Shown: piece by piece, positions 35,501 through 47,537 of the stretch
Layout: every line of letters begins with the position of its first letter
Numbering within the stretch: the first letter of the stretch is position 1
NCBI RefSeq assembly: GCF_000151315.2
Contig: NW_011887305.1
Coordinates: forward strand, 444,269 to 508,268
Length of the DNA stretch: 64,000 nt
Origin: Capsaspora owczarzaki ATCC 30864
Taxonomy: Eukaryota; Opisthokonta; Filasterea
Reading direction: 5' to 3'
Made by a program: the position numbers and the translations under genes
The notes under the pieces: generated by a model
Seen by the model: only the letters and a program-made list of their open reading frames with translations
What the model was told of the DNA's origin: nothing
Database searches by the model: none

Positions 35501-36114
35501 CGAAAGTTTGCTGTCTCGGCGAGAGAACGATCAATTTCTTTTCCCTCCTTTGGTGCAAAATATTGTCCGCTTCAAGACTTATGATCAGATTCCAAAGCGC
35601 CTGCAATTGCTCGACGCGGTCTTTGATGAGTTCACTCCGACGCATCGAGCCTCTTACCCGCAGTTGTTCATCGGCGAGTCTTTTCAGCATCTCGTCCGCT
35701 CCCGTGCGTTGCGGTTCTGGGGAAAGCAATCCGGTCGAGCTCAAAACTTGGAGCTGGGAAAGCAAAGCTCAATACCTGGAGAAGGCCGTTGAGCGCGCGC
35801 GTTGGGCGTGGGATGGGCTCAAACTTACTAGCTACGACTTTCTCGCGCGAAATAATCTCGTTACGGCGCTGTACACGTTGCTTTGTGTGAAGGGTCCCGG
35901 CCATTCCGGCGTTGATTTGCTTTCGGAGTTCACCGCCCACTGCGAGAGTCTCTCAACGAGAGGGGTTCCAGCCCAGCTGCAGCGGTACTTCCGAGAGCTT
36001 TCTGCGAAGGGCTTCAGTGTTCAACCGCATCCGAATCCCGACATGCGTCCCGGGCCAGCTGAACTGAAGCCCGTCAACTCTTGGTTCGTTTCGACGTCCC
36101 CCCGGCAACTCTGA
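32541..36114 (+). CDS. SAMD9-like protein with AlbA/Schlafen-type domain
   Basis: No firm function; animal SAMD9/SAMD9L restrict viruses and act on translation. After the acceptor CTATATTTAG the frame runs from TIWCCNARTDTGCKQGF. An AlbA_2/Schlafen-like segment (ESANCEFKQ, then VHLILGVQDE; about 33090-33250) is followed by a large region aligning loosely with the SAMD9 middle. The block QPDDMHLYVIALSACRGEYI through LDLVQYDGYLRFLHPFIARL (about 35030-35340) resembles SAMD9 sequence before its repeats. I see no SAM domain and no Walker A in the NTPase-like part. The frame stops at 35792, but another frame continues from about 35720 (ESKAQYLEKAVERARWAWDG) to TGA 36114, so one base is gained or lost near 35700-35730. 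The 5' exon is not found. It could be a pseudogene or carry an assembly error. Confidence 0.5.
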
Positions 36115-37616
36115 CCATCCAAACAACTTGTGATGCATGAAATAAAGCGCTTTTTGCAGAAATTTGATTGTTCATGGCGTCCAAAGTCGTGCTTGCCATC
36201 TCCCACATGCGACTGTTTGAAGCTAGCGTTGAGTTGCATCGCAAGCGGCAAATCGAATGGTGCAATTCTTATATCGGTTGCAGCGACCAATGCTTTCGAG
36301 CGGCGGTGCTTTTTTTTTTCTGCACTTTCGGCTAGTTTTGAAGCTGCACACACAAACCTACTCTAGTAAACACCTCGCTACATCGGAGAAGAAGGCGGCG
36401 GCCAGTGCAGTTGACCTCGCAAACCTTCGCTTCATTCGTTCTCAACCTCCTCTCGTCCGTGTGCCTCCGCTCCAGCTCGAGAATACTCGCACTGTATTCT
36501 CAATCATTCTGGCAAGCTTTCCGAATCAAGGAAGCATCCCTTCCCTAGTGAAACCTCATCTATAACTTTTCCGGTCTACCTCAGTCTTTGCTTTTTCCAG
36601 TCCAAGTACGGTTGATTTTTTTTTTTTTTTTTTTTTTCAGTGCTGTTGTATTGTCGCTTTTCCCTCGCCGTTCTTTCCGCCCGTTCGCTTCTCGGCACCG
36701 AGTTGTCGCCGTTCTCTCGTCCTCTTCCCACCCTTGCGCTTTGTCGCCAACACCCTGCTGCACTGGCACGGGCAAAGGCAAAGGGGGGAGAAACGCCCAA
36801 AAACAAAACGCGACGACTTTTTGTTCCGCTCAAGCTGCCGGCCTTCACCTGACAGAACGCGCAACGCAAGCGCAGCAGTGACTTGCTGAGTGTGCCCCTC
36901 TTGCTGCACGCTCGAGACCCGTGGTCGGTGTGGTCAAAGGCAACCAACCAAAAACCAATGCAAAAAAAAAAAAAAAAAAAAAAAAGCAGTGCGTTTTGGC
37001 TTGAAATTCAAAAAAAAAAAAAACTGTTGCACTGAAAACGCAACGCAAAGGCAAAAAAGCGTGAAAAGGTGGGACAAAGTGAGGGAGGTCGAGATGGCGC
37101 GGAAGCCACATGAATGGAGTTGGTGAAACAAGTTGCGGGGGGAGCGGCGAGCGGGACGGCCACCAGAGCGACGAGCAACGAAAGCAAAGCAAAAAGTGGG
37201 GGGGAAAAAATCAGGAAAAAAAAAAAAAAAAAAAAAGGACAGCAACGACTACGACAACAACAGCGACGACTCCGACCAAGTGAGAGAGGGGGGGGGGGCA
37301 CAAAGAATGGATTTGTGTTTGAGTGGTCGATGTGAGACTGAACTGCAAGTCAAACGAAAACGAAAGGGAAAACGAAAAAAAAAAAAAAGAAAAAAAAAAA
37401 AAAACGAGCTCCGCGTCAGCAATTCCTATTTTACTATGACCTTTTGGCTCTGTTTGACGTGAGCTTTTGGATTTTGATGCTCAGCTTGAGTTTGGAAACG
37501 ATGATGATGATGATGATGATGATGCTGAATCAGCGCTCTGTGACTCACGTTTGTCCATTTGACACTCTTGGAAATTGTGTGGCAGTTCAGGGAGGCCTGG
37601 CAACTGAACACAAAAA
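36115..37616. other. 1.5-kb gene-poor stretch before Rab2
   Basis: Contains the polyadenylation signal at 36141, a plus-strand open stretch 36257-36565 of doubtful value, several A and T homopolymers (36617-36637, 36961-36985, around 37217 and 37375-37404), G runs, and an ATG/GAT repeat near 37498-37524. I found no convincing gene. Confidence 0.5.
36141..36146 (+). terminator. Polyadenylation signal AATAAA
   Basis: It lies 27 bases after the TGA at 36114. Its position supports that stop, and so the shifted C-terminal frame, as the true end of the SAMD9-like gene. Confidence 0.6.
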
Positions 37617-38624
<1,008 letters not shown>

Positions 38625-38976
38625 AAACTCTGAGACTCTGTCGCTTCTGGGTGCTCTTCCTGGGGGTTTTAAAAGTCATGACGCTAGTCCTCCCCTATTT
38701 CCGCAGTTCTGCAATTTCTGCTGCAGTTTTTGTTTAAAATGAATCCCCCATCCCTGTTGGCCAAACGATTCGTTCGATGATTGTGTCGATTGTGCTGGTT
38801 TGATTGATATTTTGTGTTTGTGTGCTTGTGTTTTTTTTTTGCATTGATGAATACTGTACTACTTTCTCGCATTCAAGCTCCAACCGAGTGATAAGAGTTG
38901 CCACCTCTGGCTTTCTGGATATAGTATATTGGCAGGAAAGCCTGTTCCTTTAACGACTAACACGACAAGCAAAAAT
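38625..38976. other. Convergent 3' region (Rab2/POP4)
   Basis: 352 bases with a TTTGTGTGCTTGTG-type simple stretch and short T runs. No AATAAA on either strand that I can see; no gene. Confidence 0.5.
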
Positions 38977-40593
38977 CTACAAATCCATCGACGGCTTGGC
39001 TTTGAATTTGCGACCAATGCGCTCGGCGGGACGGTAGCACAGCTGTGATCCAAAGAGCTCGAACAATAGCCCGCCTACGGTGAAGGTAAAGACCGATCCA
39101 GCTTTGGGCAATGCTGAGCAAAAACAGAAAACGACGAGAATTGAGCATTCAATATTGCGAGCAAAAAAAAAAACAAAGCGGGCTCAGGCAAATCTCAAGC
39201 GAAGGATTACTTTTCATGGTATTCTTCTCTGTTATTATCTTGAATGTGTTGGATGTTTCTTGGAGCACAATGCCAGTCGCACCGACACAAGACGGCACCT
39301 TGGATCTGTCCACTGCATCGAACAATTCAGCAACGCACCAACAACGAACACCCCCCCTGAGACCAGCGAAAAGGCGCAACCTTCCTTACCTTTGAGCAAG
39401 CAGCCGTGAAAATCGGCCTTGAGCAGCCGCGCGTACAGGGATTGAGAAATTCTGGGTTGACGAGCGGCAGCGTGAGTTGCGAGCTGCTTTGTCAGCTTTG
39501 TCCGCCACCTCGAAAAAGACCGATCACTTACGACACGTTTGGCCGTAGCGCTAGATATTCAGTCAGATACTGGACCCACATGGTATGCAACGGCACGTAC
39601 AAGTCGTAGCTACCAACAATTGGGGCGGATGAGCAAAAGGATTGAAAAGACCACACGTAGGCAAATTTCAGGACCCCCCCCCCCACACTACCTACCGTTG
39701 GTGCTCGCGATCAATGTTAAACACGTTCAGCCCACGACGCTCGGCAGACGTCAACAGTCGCACATGCGCTGGCCTTGTTTTCAGCTTGGCACGAGCCTTC
39801 TCTTCCTTTTCCTTGGCTCGTTGGTCTCCGGCGATTCGGTTGTCCAGCAACAAGGTCTAGAGTCAAACATTTGGATGCAGCACAGTCGTGAGCTGGGGGT
39901 TGGCCTCTTCTGGTGTCTACAATAAACACAAACCGAACGGCGAGCCCAAAACCCGCAAACAAATCCGTTACCTTGTTCTGTAGCTTGCCTGCGATTGTCT
40001 TCTCCGCGGCCTCGGGATCCGCCTGCAAGTTCTTGACCACATGAGGAATGAACTCGTTCGGGGGAAGCGGTGTTTCCTGCCGAGATCAACGTGAGCGCCA
40101 TGAAGCAGCTCAGAGATTGAGTGTCTCAACTTCACCATGCGAACCTCACCTTGAGCATGTCGGAACCTGCTGCGACAAACTCTGGGAGCGGTGCGTAGAC
40201 CGATTTTTCGTCTGGCATGGACTTGCTGTTGACTCGACCGACGCCGCCTCGTGTGGATGACGACAGCGCAGGACTTCCAGCAGCGGCAGCAGCAGCAGCC
40301 GAACGCAGCCGGGCGCGACCTTGGACCCGCAGTGCTCGTGCGTGGGGAGACTCGAGCGGCGACCCAACAGCAGCAGCAGCAGCAGCAGCAGCGGCGGCGG
40401 CGATGGCAATGGGAATGGCTGGGATTGGCGCGTCGGCAAGGACATCGACAGGCTCTGCTTCGGCGTCCATCCGCGCTCGCTTGGACCGCTCGTCATCGCT
40501 TGGAGCACGAGTGAGCGGCTGTCGTTGCATGTCGACTGGCAGCGGTGCGACGGGCGGAATGTCAACATCCGGCTCGCGTCGTCGCTTCTTCAT
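38977..40593 (-). CDS. POP4: RNase P/MRP subunit POP4 (Rpp29)
   Basis: A protein subunit of RNase P and MRP, which process pre-tRNA and pre-rRNA. Seven exons (minus): 40593-40150, 40076-39972, 39856-39696, 39609-39532, 39451-39390, 39312-39211 and 39113-38977, giving 362 residues against about 220 in human. The C-terminal half follows Rpp29: TSAERRGLNVFNI, YDLYVPLHTMWVQYL, LLKADFHGCLL, PSCVGATGIVLQETSNTFKI, then KAGSVFTFTVGGLLFELFGS and a final RIGRKFKAKPSMDL. The 148-codon first exon is an extra Ala- and Arg-rich extension with a KKRRR start, not part of the conserved core. All introns are short. The start choice (40593) is the first ATG of that exon. Confidence 0.92.
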
Positions 40594-40828
40594 TTGTATC
40601 TGTAACAGCTCAAATGCAGCAAAAACTGAGACTGGATGGATGACGAGTTTGGAATAGGTTGAGTAGATGCTTGGGATGGATGCGTGAGATTAGAGCGAAC
40701 AGCAAACTGAAGAAAAGAATTGCTTAAGAACTGTACATGCAACAACAACAGCAACGACGACGACAACGACAACCAGCGAAAAAACACACACACAATAGGC
40801 AACAGAAGACATGCAGCATAACAAGCCA

Positions 40829-40895
<67 letters not shown>

Positions 40896-41086
40896 CAGAA
40901 CATTGACTGGGAGGCAAGACAAAGAAACATCAAGCCACCAAGCTGCCAACTCGAGTCCGATCAACGGATATTGAATCGAGCACGGAATACTCCGCTACTT
41001 TCTTGACGTTTCGGGGGGGAGGGGAGTAGGGGAGTAGGGGAGAGAAGAGAACAAAAAAAGACGGCATGCAGGACCCAAACCCCATT
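40594..41086. other. Spacer between POP4 start and RING gene end
   Basis: Carries ACAACGACGACAACGAC-type simple sequence, the GA repeat and a GGGGAGTAGGGGAGTAGGGG stretch. Expected to contain the POP4 promoter. No gene. Confidence 0.5.
40835..40890 (+). repeat. GA dinucleotide repeat
   Basis: About 28 perfect GA units, upstream of the POP4 start on the minus strand. Confidence 0.95.
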
Positions 41087-42393
41087 TTACGCAGAGCTCG
41101 AGTTGCGACGTCCATGCCGAGGCGTAGTCATAAGATGAGCATCCTCTGGCGCGTCGCTGTCGCTGGAAGACAAGGAAAGGCTATCGGAGGACGAAGCGCG
41201 AGAAATGCTGGCAGAAACAGCGCGTCGAGAGGACGAGATAATTGCTGTTGAGCTATTGTCGGTGGAGAGCGGTTCGCTGCTGTCCATCGAAAGGGCGCGG
41301 CGAATGGCTTGCACGCGCTCATGCCGGGTATTGGGGTCGACAGAGGACATGTCAACCATCACTACAGCCACTGTGCCTGGCGGGACAGAGCCAGGCTCCG
41401 GCATCTCGGCTTCCGGAGGGCAGATATCGGCCTTGCACAGAGGGCAGGTACGGTGAGAAATCAGCCAAGGGTCGATGCAGTCAACGTGGAAGAAATGGCC
41501 GCAGGGCACGGTGCGCACAACCACCTCCGGCTCGAAGGCGTCGAGGCAAACAGCGCACGAGTCGTCCTCTTCGCCTTGGGGCTTGTCTGCCGGCCGGACG
41601 TACGGCTTGGTGGGCAACGACTGGACGTATCGGCGAGCCATCGACTCCATGTACTCTTGGTAGGCCTCCGCCTCGCGGCGCATGCGTCGCCGCTGGACGT
41701 AGTAGCCGCCAAACACAAACAGGGTGACTGCGCAGAATACGACAAAGAAGATGGCCACATCGAAAAAGAGCTTGGAGAAAATGTTGTCGAGCGTGAGCGA
41801 GAGCTCCTCGCCGAGCTCGACACTCATCGTCACCTCCGACACGGAAGGGTCGCTGAGCAGGTTGAGCAGCTGGTTGCCGACGTTTCCGCTGACGGCGATC
41901 GACGGGATGCTGGTGCTCAAGCGCCCGCCCATCACGACAATGCGGTCTGCCTCGTAGTTCATAATCAGAATGGCCGCGGCCTGGTTTCGCTGCGCATTGT
42001 ACGTCTTGTCGTAGAACGAGCAGTTGCCGTCGTCGCTTCGTCGGACGAGCGGCGCCCACGAGCCAGACGTCGCGCCTGCCGGCGGCTGCAACGCCGCGCA
42101 TCCATTGATGGGGTTTCCGCGCACCAGTCGGACTGCGGGGATGGCCTTCTCGGGTCCGTACGTTCCTGTCACAATTCAGAGTTTCCAATTCCGAAATCAA
42201 ACCAAAAAGTGAGTCGATTGTCTGAGTTTGAGGTTTGGGGGGGGGGTTTCGGTGAGTTTTTCAGATTGTTTTTTTTTTCTTGTCGTTGTCAAAGTTTCAG
42301 AAAGATTGAGAAATCAAAGAAACAATAAAGAAAAAGTCGAAAAAATAAAAAAAAAAAAAAAAAAGAATCAACTGTAATTCGGTTTCGAAGCTG

Positions 42394-42431
<38 letters not shown>

Positions 42432-43112
42432 CTTCCTTTTTGCGTCCATTTTTTCGTTCCATTTTTCAATCTCATTCAAAGTCGTTTGTGTCATTGTTTC
42501 TGATGAAAGTCCCCCCAAAAAGACAAAGTGGGCAAAACGAAAGCCGAGCGCGGAAAAGAACGAGCTTCCATTTTCTATTTCTATTTCTATTGCTTTTTTT
42601 TTTTTGGCTTTTTTTTCCGCCATTGAGCGTCAGACTCGCGCGCTCAGCTTCGAGGGGGGGGGGCGGGTCGGCCGACGAGCATCCCGCAGCAGGTGCAAGA
42701 AGAAAAGTGGACGCGAAAAACAGCGCCGGCGACTGGCGAGCGGGAAACAGCGCAAATGAAAAAAAAAGACCGACGAGCAACTTTGCTGCTGCGGTCATGA
42801 GGGAGAAGAGTCGCATCGTGGGATTTGGGCTTCGGTCGGCGATTATTTAGTGAGCTGCGCGTATGGATTCGACGCGTTTTAAACGAAACAAAATCAATCG
42901 AACCCCCTCTTTGATTTTTTTTTTTTTTTGAGAACTTTACCATAGACGCCCTCGAGCGCGAGCGAGTAGTTGCTGCTGACACCCGACGCGAGCTTCCATG
43001 TGATTGTCATGACTGCGACGCGCGCCGTGTCACTGTCTGCAGCGACGCCCGACGCGGCCACGGCCAGCAGCTGAACGAGCAGCAGAGCAACGAGCGGCAC
43101 CAGTCGAACCAT
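41087..43112 (-). CDS. PA-TM-RING E3 ubiquitin ligase (RNF13/RNF167 type)
   Basis: Predicted endosomal/lysosomal membrane E3 ligase. Exons (minus) are 43112-42941 and 42165-41087, giving 416 residues. Order: signal peptide (MVRLVPLVALLLVQLLAVAA), protease-associated domain (to about residue 200, with AAILIMNYEAD and IPSIAVS), one transmembrane helix (DVAIFFVVFCAVTLFVFGGY), then RING-H2 CAVCLDAFEPEVVVRTVPC, GHFFHVDCIDPWL, CPLC. A Ser-rich cytosolic tail ends at TAA. The RING has the C3H2C3 ligands. The 775-nt intron contains A25 and T30-class homopolymers. The gene shares a 327-base divergent spacer with the GH125 gene. Confidence 0.92.
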
Positions 43113-43126
43113 TTCTAGAAAAAACC

Positions 43127-43160
<34 letters not shown>

Positions 43161-43439
43161 AAGGACTGAATGAAATGAAATGAAACGCTGAGAATCTAAA
43201 TCTCATCCAACGAAACGAGTCAGTAAGTGAGTGAGGTCGATGGATTGGGGGAAAAAAAAACTCAGTGACGAAAAGTTTCGCGCGAGTACCGAGTTGGAGT
43301 GAAAACGAACGGACGGACGAGAACGCACTCGACTCGTCTTCTTAGAAGACAATGCTGCACTGTGCATGTTCATCCTATTTTTGCGTTTTGTCCCGCTTAG
43401 TCGTCCTTTTTGTTTTTTGTTCTTGTTCGCTACGACAGA
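43113..43439. other. Divergent promoter region (RING E3/GH125)
   Basis: 327 bases between opposite starts. A 30-base poly(A) lies close to the RING gene start (about 43130-43159). No TATA box stands out. Confidence 0.5.
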
Positions 43440-45428
43440 ATGCAGAGTGCTCGTTCTGCTGCAATCTCGAGCCTCGTGCTGCTCGTGGCGGTGCTTCTCG
43501 CATGCGCATCGGCCGCTGCTGCCCGCCGCCCCGTTGTCTGCAATGCTCCGTCCATCAGCGCATACCTCGCTCCGAGCCAAGTGCCGCCGGGATGTCCAGG
43601 TGAGCCGGGGGATTTCAACCGCCGTCAGCCCAATTTTTACCCAATTTACCGCTCCATGCTACTGCAACACTGCAACTCACCCGCTCGCTTTGTCATTATT
43701 GTGTATGTGTTGCTTTGGATTTTGGATTGTGTGTCTTTCAGTCGGACCGGCGTTCGGAGGCGCAGTCGCTGTCGGCGATGCTCGACCCATCCCGGCCGAT
43801 CGCAAGTTTGTTTCGCCCGTGGTCGACAGCGCCATTCAGAATGTCAGTGCAAAGATGAAGGACCAGGACCTGGCGGGAATCTTTGCCAACAGTCTGCCCA
43901 ACACCCTGGACACAACCGTGTATCTCTTCCAACAGTCGGTAAGCCATTGGAATCGTGTACAGTAGCAAATGGCAAGTGTCTGAGACTGCCAGAACTCACT
44001 TAAACTTTGTAGCCCTCCCTGTCGTCGTTCATCATTACTGGAGACATTACGGCAATGTGGCTGCGAGATTCTACCAACCAGCTTTTGCCCTACCTGCGTT
44101 TCGTGCAGCAGGACTCGAATTTGCGCAACTTGGTGCACGGCGCCATCAACCGCCAGGTGGAAAACATTCTGTCGGACGTGTACGCGAACGCATTCAACTT
44201 GGATCAAGTCAGCAATCATGGCGACCATACCGACGATCAGACCTCGCGGCCGTCGTATCTCGGCACCAGCGTCGACGCCATGGCCAACAAGCTGGTTTTC
44301 GAGCGCAAGTACGAACTGGACTCGCTTTGCGCCGTGCTCAAGCTCTCGTACGCCTACTACAATGCGACGCGCACTTTGACGCCGTTCAATGCGAACTGGG
44401 TTTCTGCCATCTCCCTGATTTTGAGTACGATGCAAATCCAGACCCAGGACACTGCCCAGGAAGACAAGGTCGGTATTTAGTGATGGGGGGGGGAGATTTG
44501 GAACGACCGTCCATTCCCCATCTCTTTGCTCAGTTACAAAAAACTTATGCGTTGTCGTCTGCTTTGGACATGCAGAACGGTGGGCCTGCATACTCGTTCC
44601 AGCGCACAACCAACGAGCCGTCTGACTCGCTCCTGCATGGCCGGGGCTACCCGTGCAGCTTCACTGGTATGATCAAGAGCAACTTCCGCCCTTCCGATGA
44701 TGCCAACATTTACTGCTTTTCGATTCCATCGAACGCGATGGCGGTTGTTGAGCTTCGTCATGTTGCGGAAATTCTCTCCGCGCTCGGGCAATCCGCCCTT
44801 GCCAGCCAAGCTTCGGCGCTGGCGACGAGTGTTGACGCGGCCATTCGCGCATATGGCGTCGTCCAGCACCCTGTCGCAGGGCAAATCTTTGCGTACGAGG
44901 TCGACGGATTCGGAAACTACCTTTTCATGGACGATGCCAACATTCCGTCGCTCCTCTCGCTGCCGTATCTGGGCTACATTAACGCAAGTGACGCCCTCTA
45001 CCAGCGCACGCGCGCGGCTGTGCTCAGCAGCACCAACCCGTGGTACTTTTCGGGCGCTGCGACCGACGGCGTCGGCGGCCCTCACAACGGCGTTGGCTGG
45101 ATCTGGCCGATGGCCATTTCGATTCGTGCCTTCACGTCCGTGTCTGACACTGAAATTTCCAAGTGTCTTGAGGACTTGAAGCAATCTTCTGCGGGCTCCG
45201 GGTTTATGCACGAGTCCTTCTGGCGCGACAGCTATGGAAGGTGAGAATCTGCCGTTGCCGTGTTTGCTCCACTGCATTGTGCTCTTTTTTTGTGAGAGGT
45301 TGCTCTCACGTTTATTTGTTGGCTGCGTCTTGAACAGCTACACACGACCTTGGTTTGCCTGGGCCAACTCGCTGTTTGGCGACCTGATTTTGCACATTAG
45401 CGACACTCGCCCGTACCTCATCTACTGA
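43440..45428 (+). CDS. Secreted GH125 exo-alpha-1,6-mannosidase
   Basis: GH125 enzymes are metal-independent exo-alpha-1,6-mannosidases. Exons are 43440-43599, 43742-43938, 44013-44468, 44534-45240 and 45338-45428, giving 536 residues. An N-terminal signal peptide (MQSARSAAISSLVLLVAVLL) implies secretion or a lysosome-like route. Family blocks are RKFVSPVVDSAI, NSLPNTLDTTVYLF, ITGDITAMWLRDSTNQLLPY, GRGYPCSFTGMIKSNFRPSDD, FMDDANIPSLLSLPYLGY, GPHNGVGWIWPMAISIRA, MHESFWRDSY and the TRPWFAWANSLFGDLIL end. The acidic catalytic residues of the family should lie in MWLRDS and in HESFWRD. GH125 is known from bacteria and fungi. Confidence 0.93.
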
Positions 45429-45690
45429 TGCTGGTGATTGAATTGTCATGAATATGGAAAGCCTTGCAAAGGAGCATTCACTGTTGGCTGCGTAATGGCT
45501 GTCAAAAGCTCCAGTTTTGTAAATTGCTCAACAACACCTCGCCCGAAAGCCTAATCTCATCCATTCGCATGAATCTCAGTCACCCCGTTCTAATCTCAAC
45601 ACCCGCTTTTCTTGGATTTTTTGTTCAAGGTTTTTTAGTTTTCACAGAAAAGAAGCGTGCAAAATCAGCAACAACCCGCCGCCGCTGGCT

Positions 45691-47241
45691 TTAGTAGTTC
45701 TTGGCAACAAACTCGACACCCTTCTTGATGCTGGCCTCGAGCTCGGGGAAGAGAGCCTCAAGCTTCTTCTTCTCAAAGTCGGAGAGGAGACCAAGACCGA
45801 GGTTCTCCTTGACACCCTCCGGGCCGAGAGCGATGGGGGTGGCAAAGAAGGGCACCTTGGTGACGCTCGACTCGACGAACGCGCACTCGACGGCCTTCTG
45901 GCCCTTGAGGCCCTTGAGGAGCGAGAAGGTGAAGCGAGCACCGGCGTAGGCCATGGAGAGGGTGGCAGAGCCAGCGCCAGCCTTGGCGTCGACGACCTCA
46001 GTGCCAGCGTTCTGGATGCGGACGGTGAGCTTCTCAAGCTCGGCAGCGTCGTTGAAGGTGACCTTGGGGGACGACTGGGAGATGAGGGGGAGGATGGTGA
46101 TGCCGGCGTGGCCGCCAATGACGGGGACGTTCACGGCCTGGGGATCGAGGTCGCGAGCCTGGGCAACAAAGGTGTTGGCGCGGACAATGTCGAGGGTGGT
46201 GACACCAAAGATGCGCTTGGGGTCGTAGACGCCAGCCTTCTTGAAGACCTCGGCAACGATCGGGACGGTCGAGTTGACGGGGTTGGCAATGATGGCAATC
46301 AGCGCCTTGGGGCAGTGCTGGGCGGCAGCCTTGGCGAGGTTCATGACAATGCTGGCGTTGGTGTTGAACAGATCGTCGCGGGTCATGCCGGGCTTGCGGG
46401 GAACGCCAGCGGGGATGACGACGACGGAGGCACCCTTGAGGGCAGCGCCGAGCTGGTCAGCGCCAGTGTAGCCCTTGACGGTGGACTTGGTGTTGATGTG
46501 GCTCAGATCGGCAGCGACACCGGGGGTGTTGGCAATGTCGTAGAGGGCGAGATCGCTGACGAGGGTGGACTCCTTGAGGAGAAGCGAGAGCGGCTGGCCA
46601 ATGCCGCCGGCAGCGCCGAGGACGGCAACCTTGGCGTTGTTCTAGAGGAGGTGGGGGTGGGGGGATGCAGAAAGTGCAGGGTGAGTTGTTTGAGAGTGCA
46701 GCGGATGGAGGAAGAGAAAGAGCAGAGCGGGGAGATTGCAACAGTGATCACGCATCAGGCCATGTGCCAATGCAGTTCCAGCGAAAATAAAAATAATAAA
46801 AAAACGTAATGGAAATCCAGCAACAAAAAAAAAAAAAAAAAAAGGAAAACGGGATTGGATGTGAAAGCAGAACAGCGGAGAGAGAGAGTTGAAGCTGCGA
46901 GAAGAGGACGACTGGCAATGTGCGCGCTGGTGAACGAGAGAGAGAGAGAGAGCGCGCTGAGCAGAGCGAACGAGGATCGAAGCAGCGAGAGAAAGGGAGA
47001 AGAGGGGAAAAGGGGGAAAGATCTCTCTCTCTTAGCGTCCCCTTGCTCCATTGAATCCGACGGCGATCCAACGGTCAGGTCAGGTCAGGTCAGGTCAGAG
47101 GGAACAAGCGGATTGAACTGCCATTGTGTGATTGGAGGAGAAGCGGGGGGGGGAAATCGCACGAGGACGAGGGCGGGGGGGAAAGAGATAAAGACTCACA
47201 ATGGACGAGGTGGAGAAGGCACGAGCAGAGACGGCGAACAT
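45691..47241 (-). CDS. MDH2: Mitochondrial malate dehydrogenase
   Basis: Interconverts malate and oxaloacetate with NAD in the matrix (TCA cycle). Exons (minus) are 47241-47200 and 46641-45691, giving 330 residues. The tiny first exon encodes [14 protein letters not shown], a basic, hydroxylated targeting peptide, and is joined by a 558-nt intron to [20 protein letters not shown] (nucleotide-binding glycine motif). Further marks are [18 protein letters not shown] (mobile loop and catalytic region), [23 protein letters not shown] (catalytic His) and [14 protein letters not shown]. These are typical of the mitochondrial/bacterial MDH clade, not the cytosolic one. Strong codon bias suggests high expression. 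Confidence 0.96.
47073..47098 (+). repeat. TCAGG pentanucleotide repeat
   Basis: About five units of AGGTC/TCAGG inside the first intron of the malate dehydrogenase gene. Confidence 0.9.
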
Positions 47242-47537
47242 GATGAACTGGTATCACAATACTAGGACTGAAGATGCAGATGGATCCCATCCAAAAAACA
47301 ATAAAAACAGAATTGAAAGTGAAGTGTGGATGAGCGACGAAGGGAGAGGGCAAGTTGGCCTCTCAGTTCAACCTGCCATCGAGCGGGCGATGAGTTCTTC
47401 CCTCCACCCCTTTTGCATCAAAATGCACTTTGCCATCGTTCTTTTGGGAATTTGGATCGGCTGATCCGAGTTTCTCAGAAGCTGGAACTACTTGCTCGGT
47501 TTTTGAGGGGCTCAGTCATCAAATCCCTTCCCACACA

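Noticed and set aside
45953-46809. Plus-strand frames across the malate dehydrogenase gene
   Set aside because: Antisense shadows of MDH2, which has complete family motifs on the minus strand.
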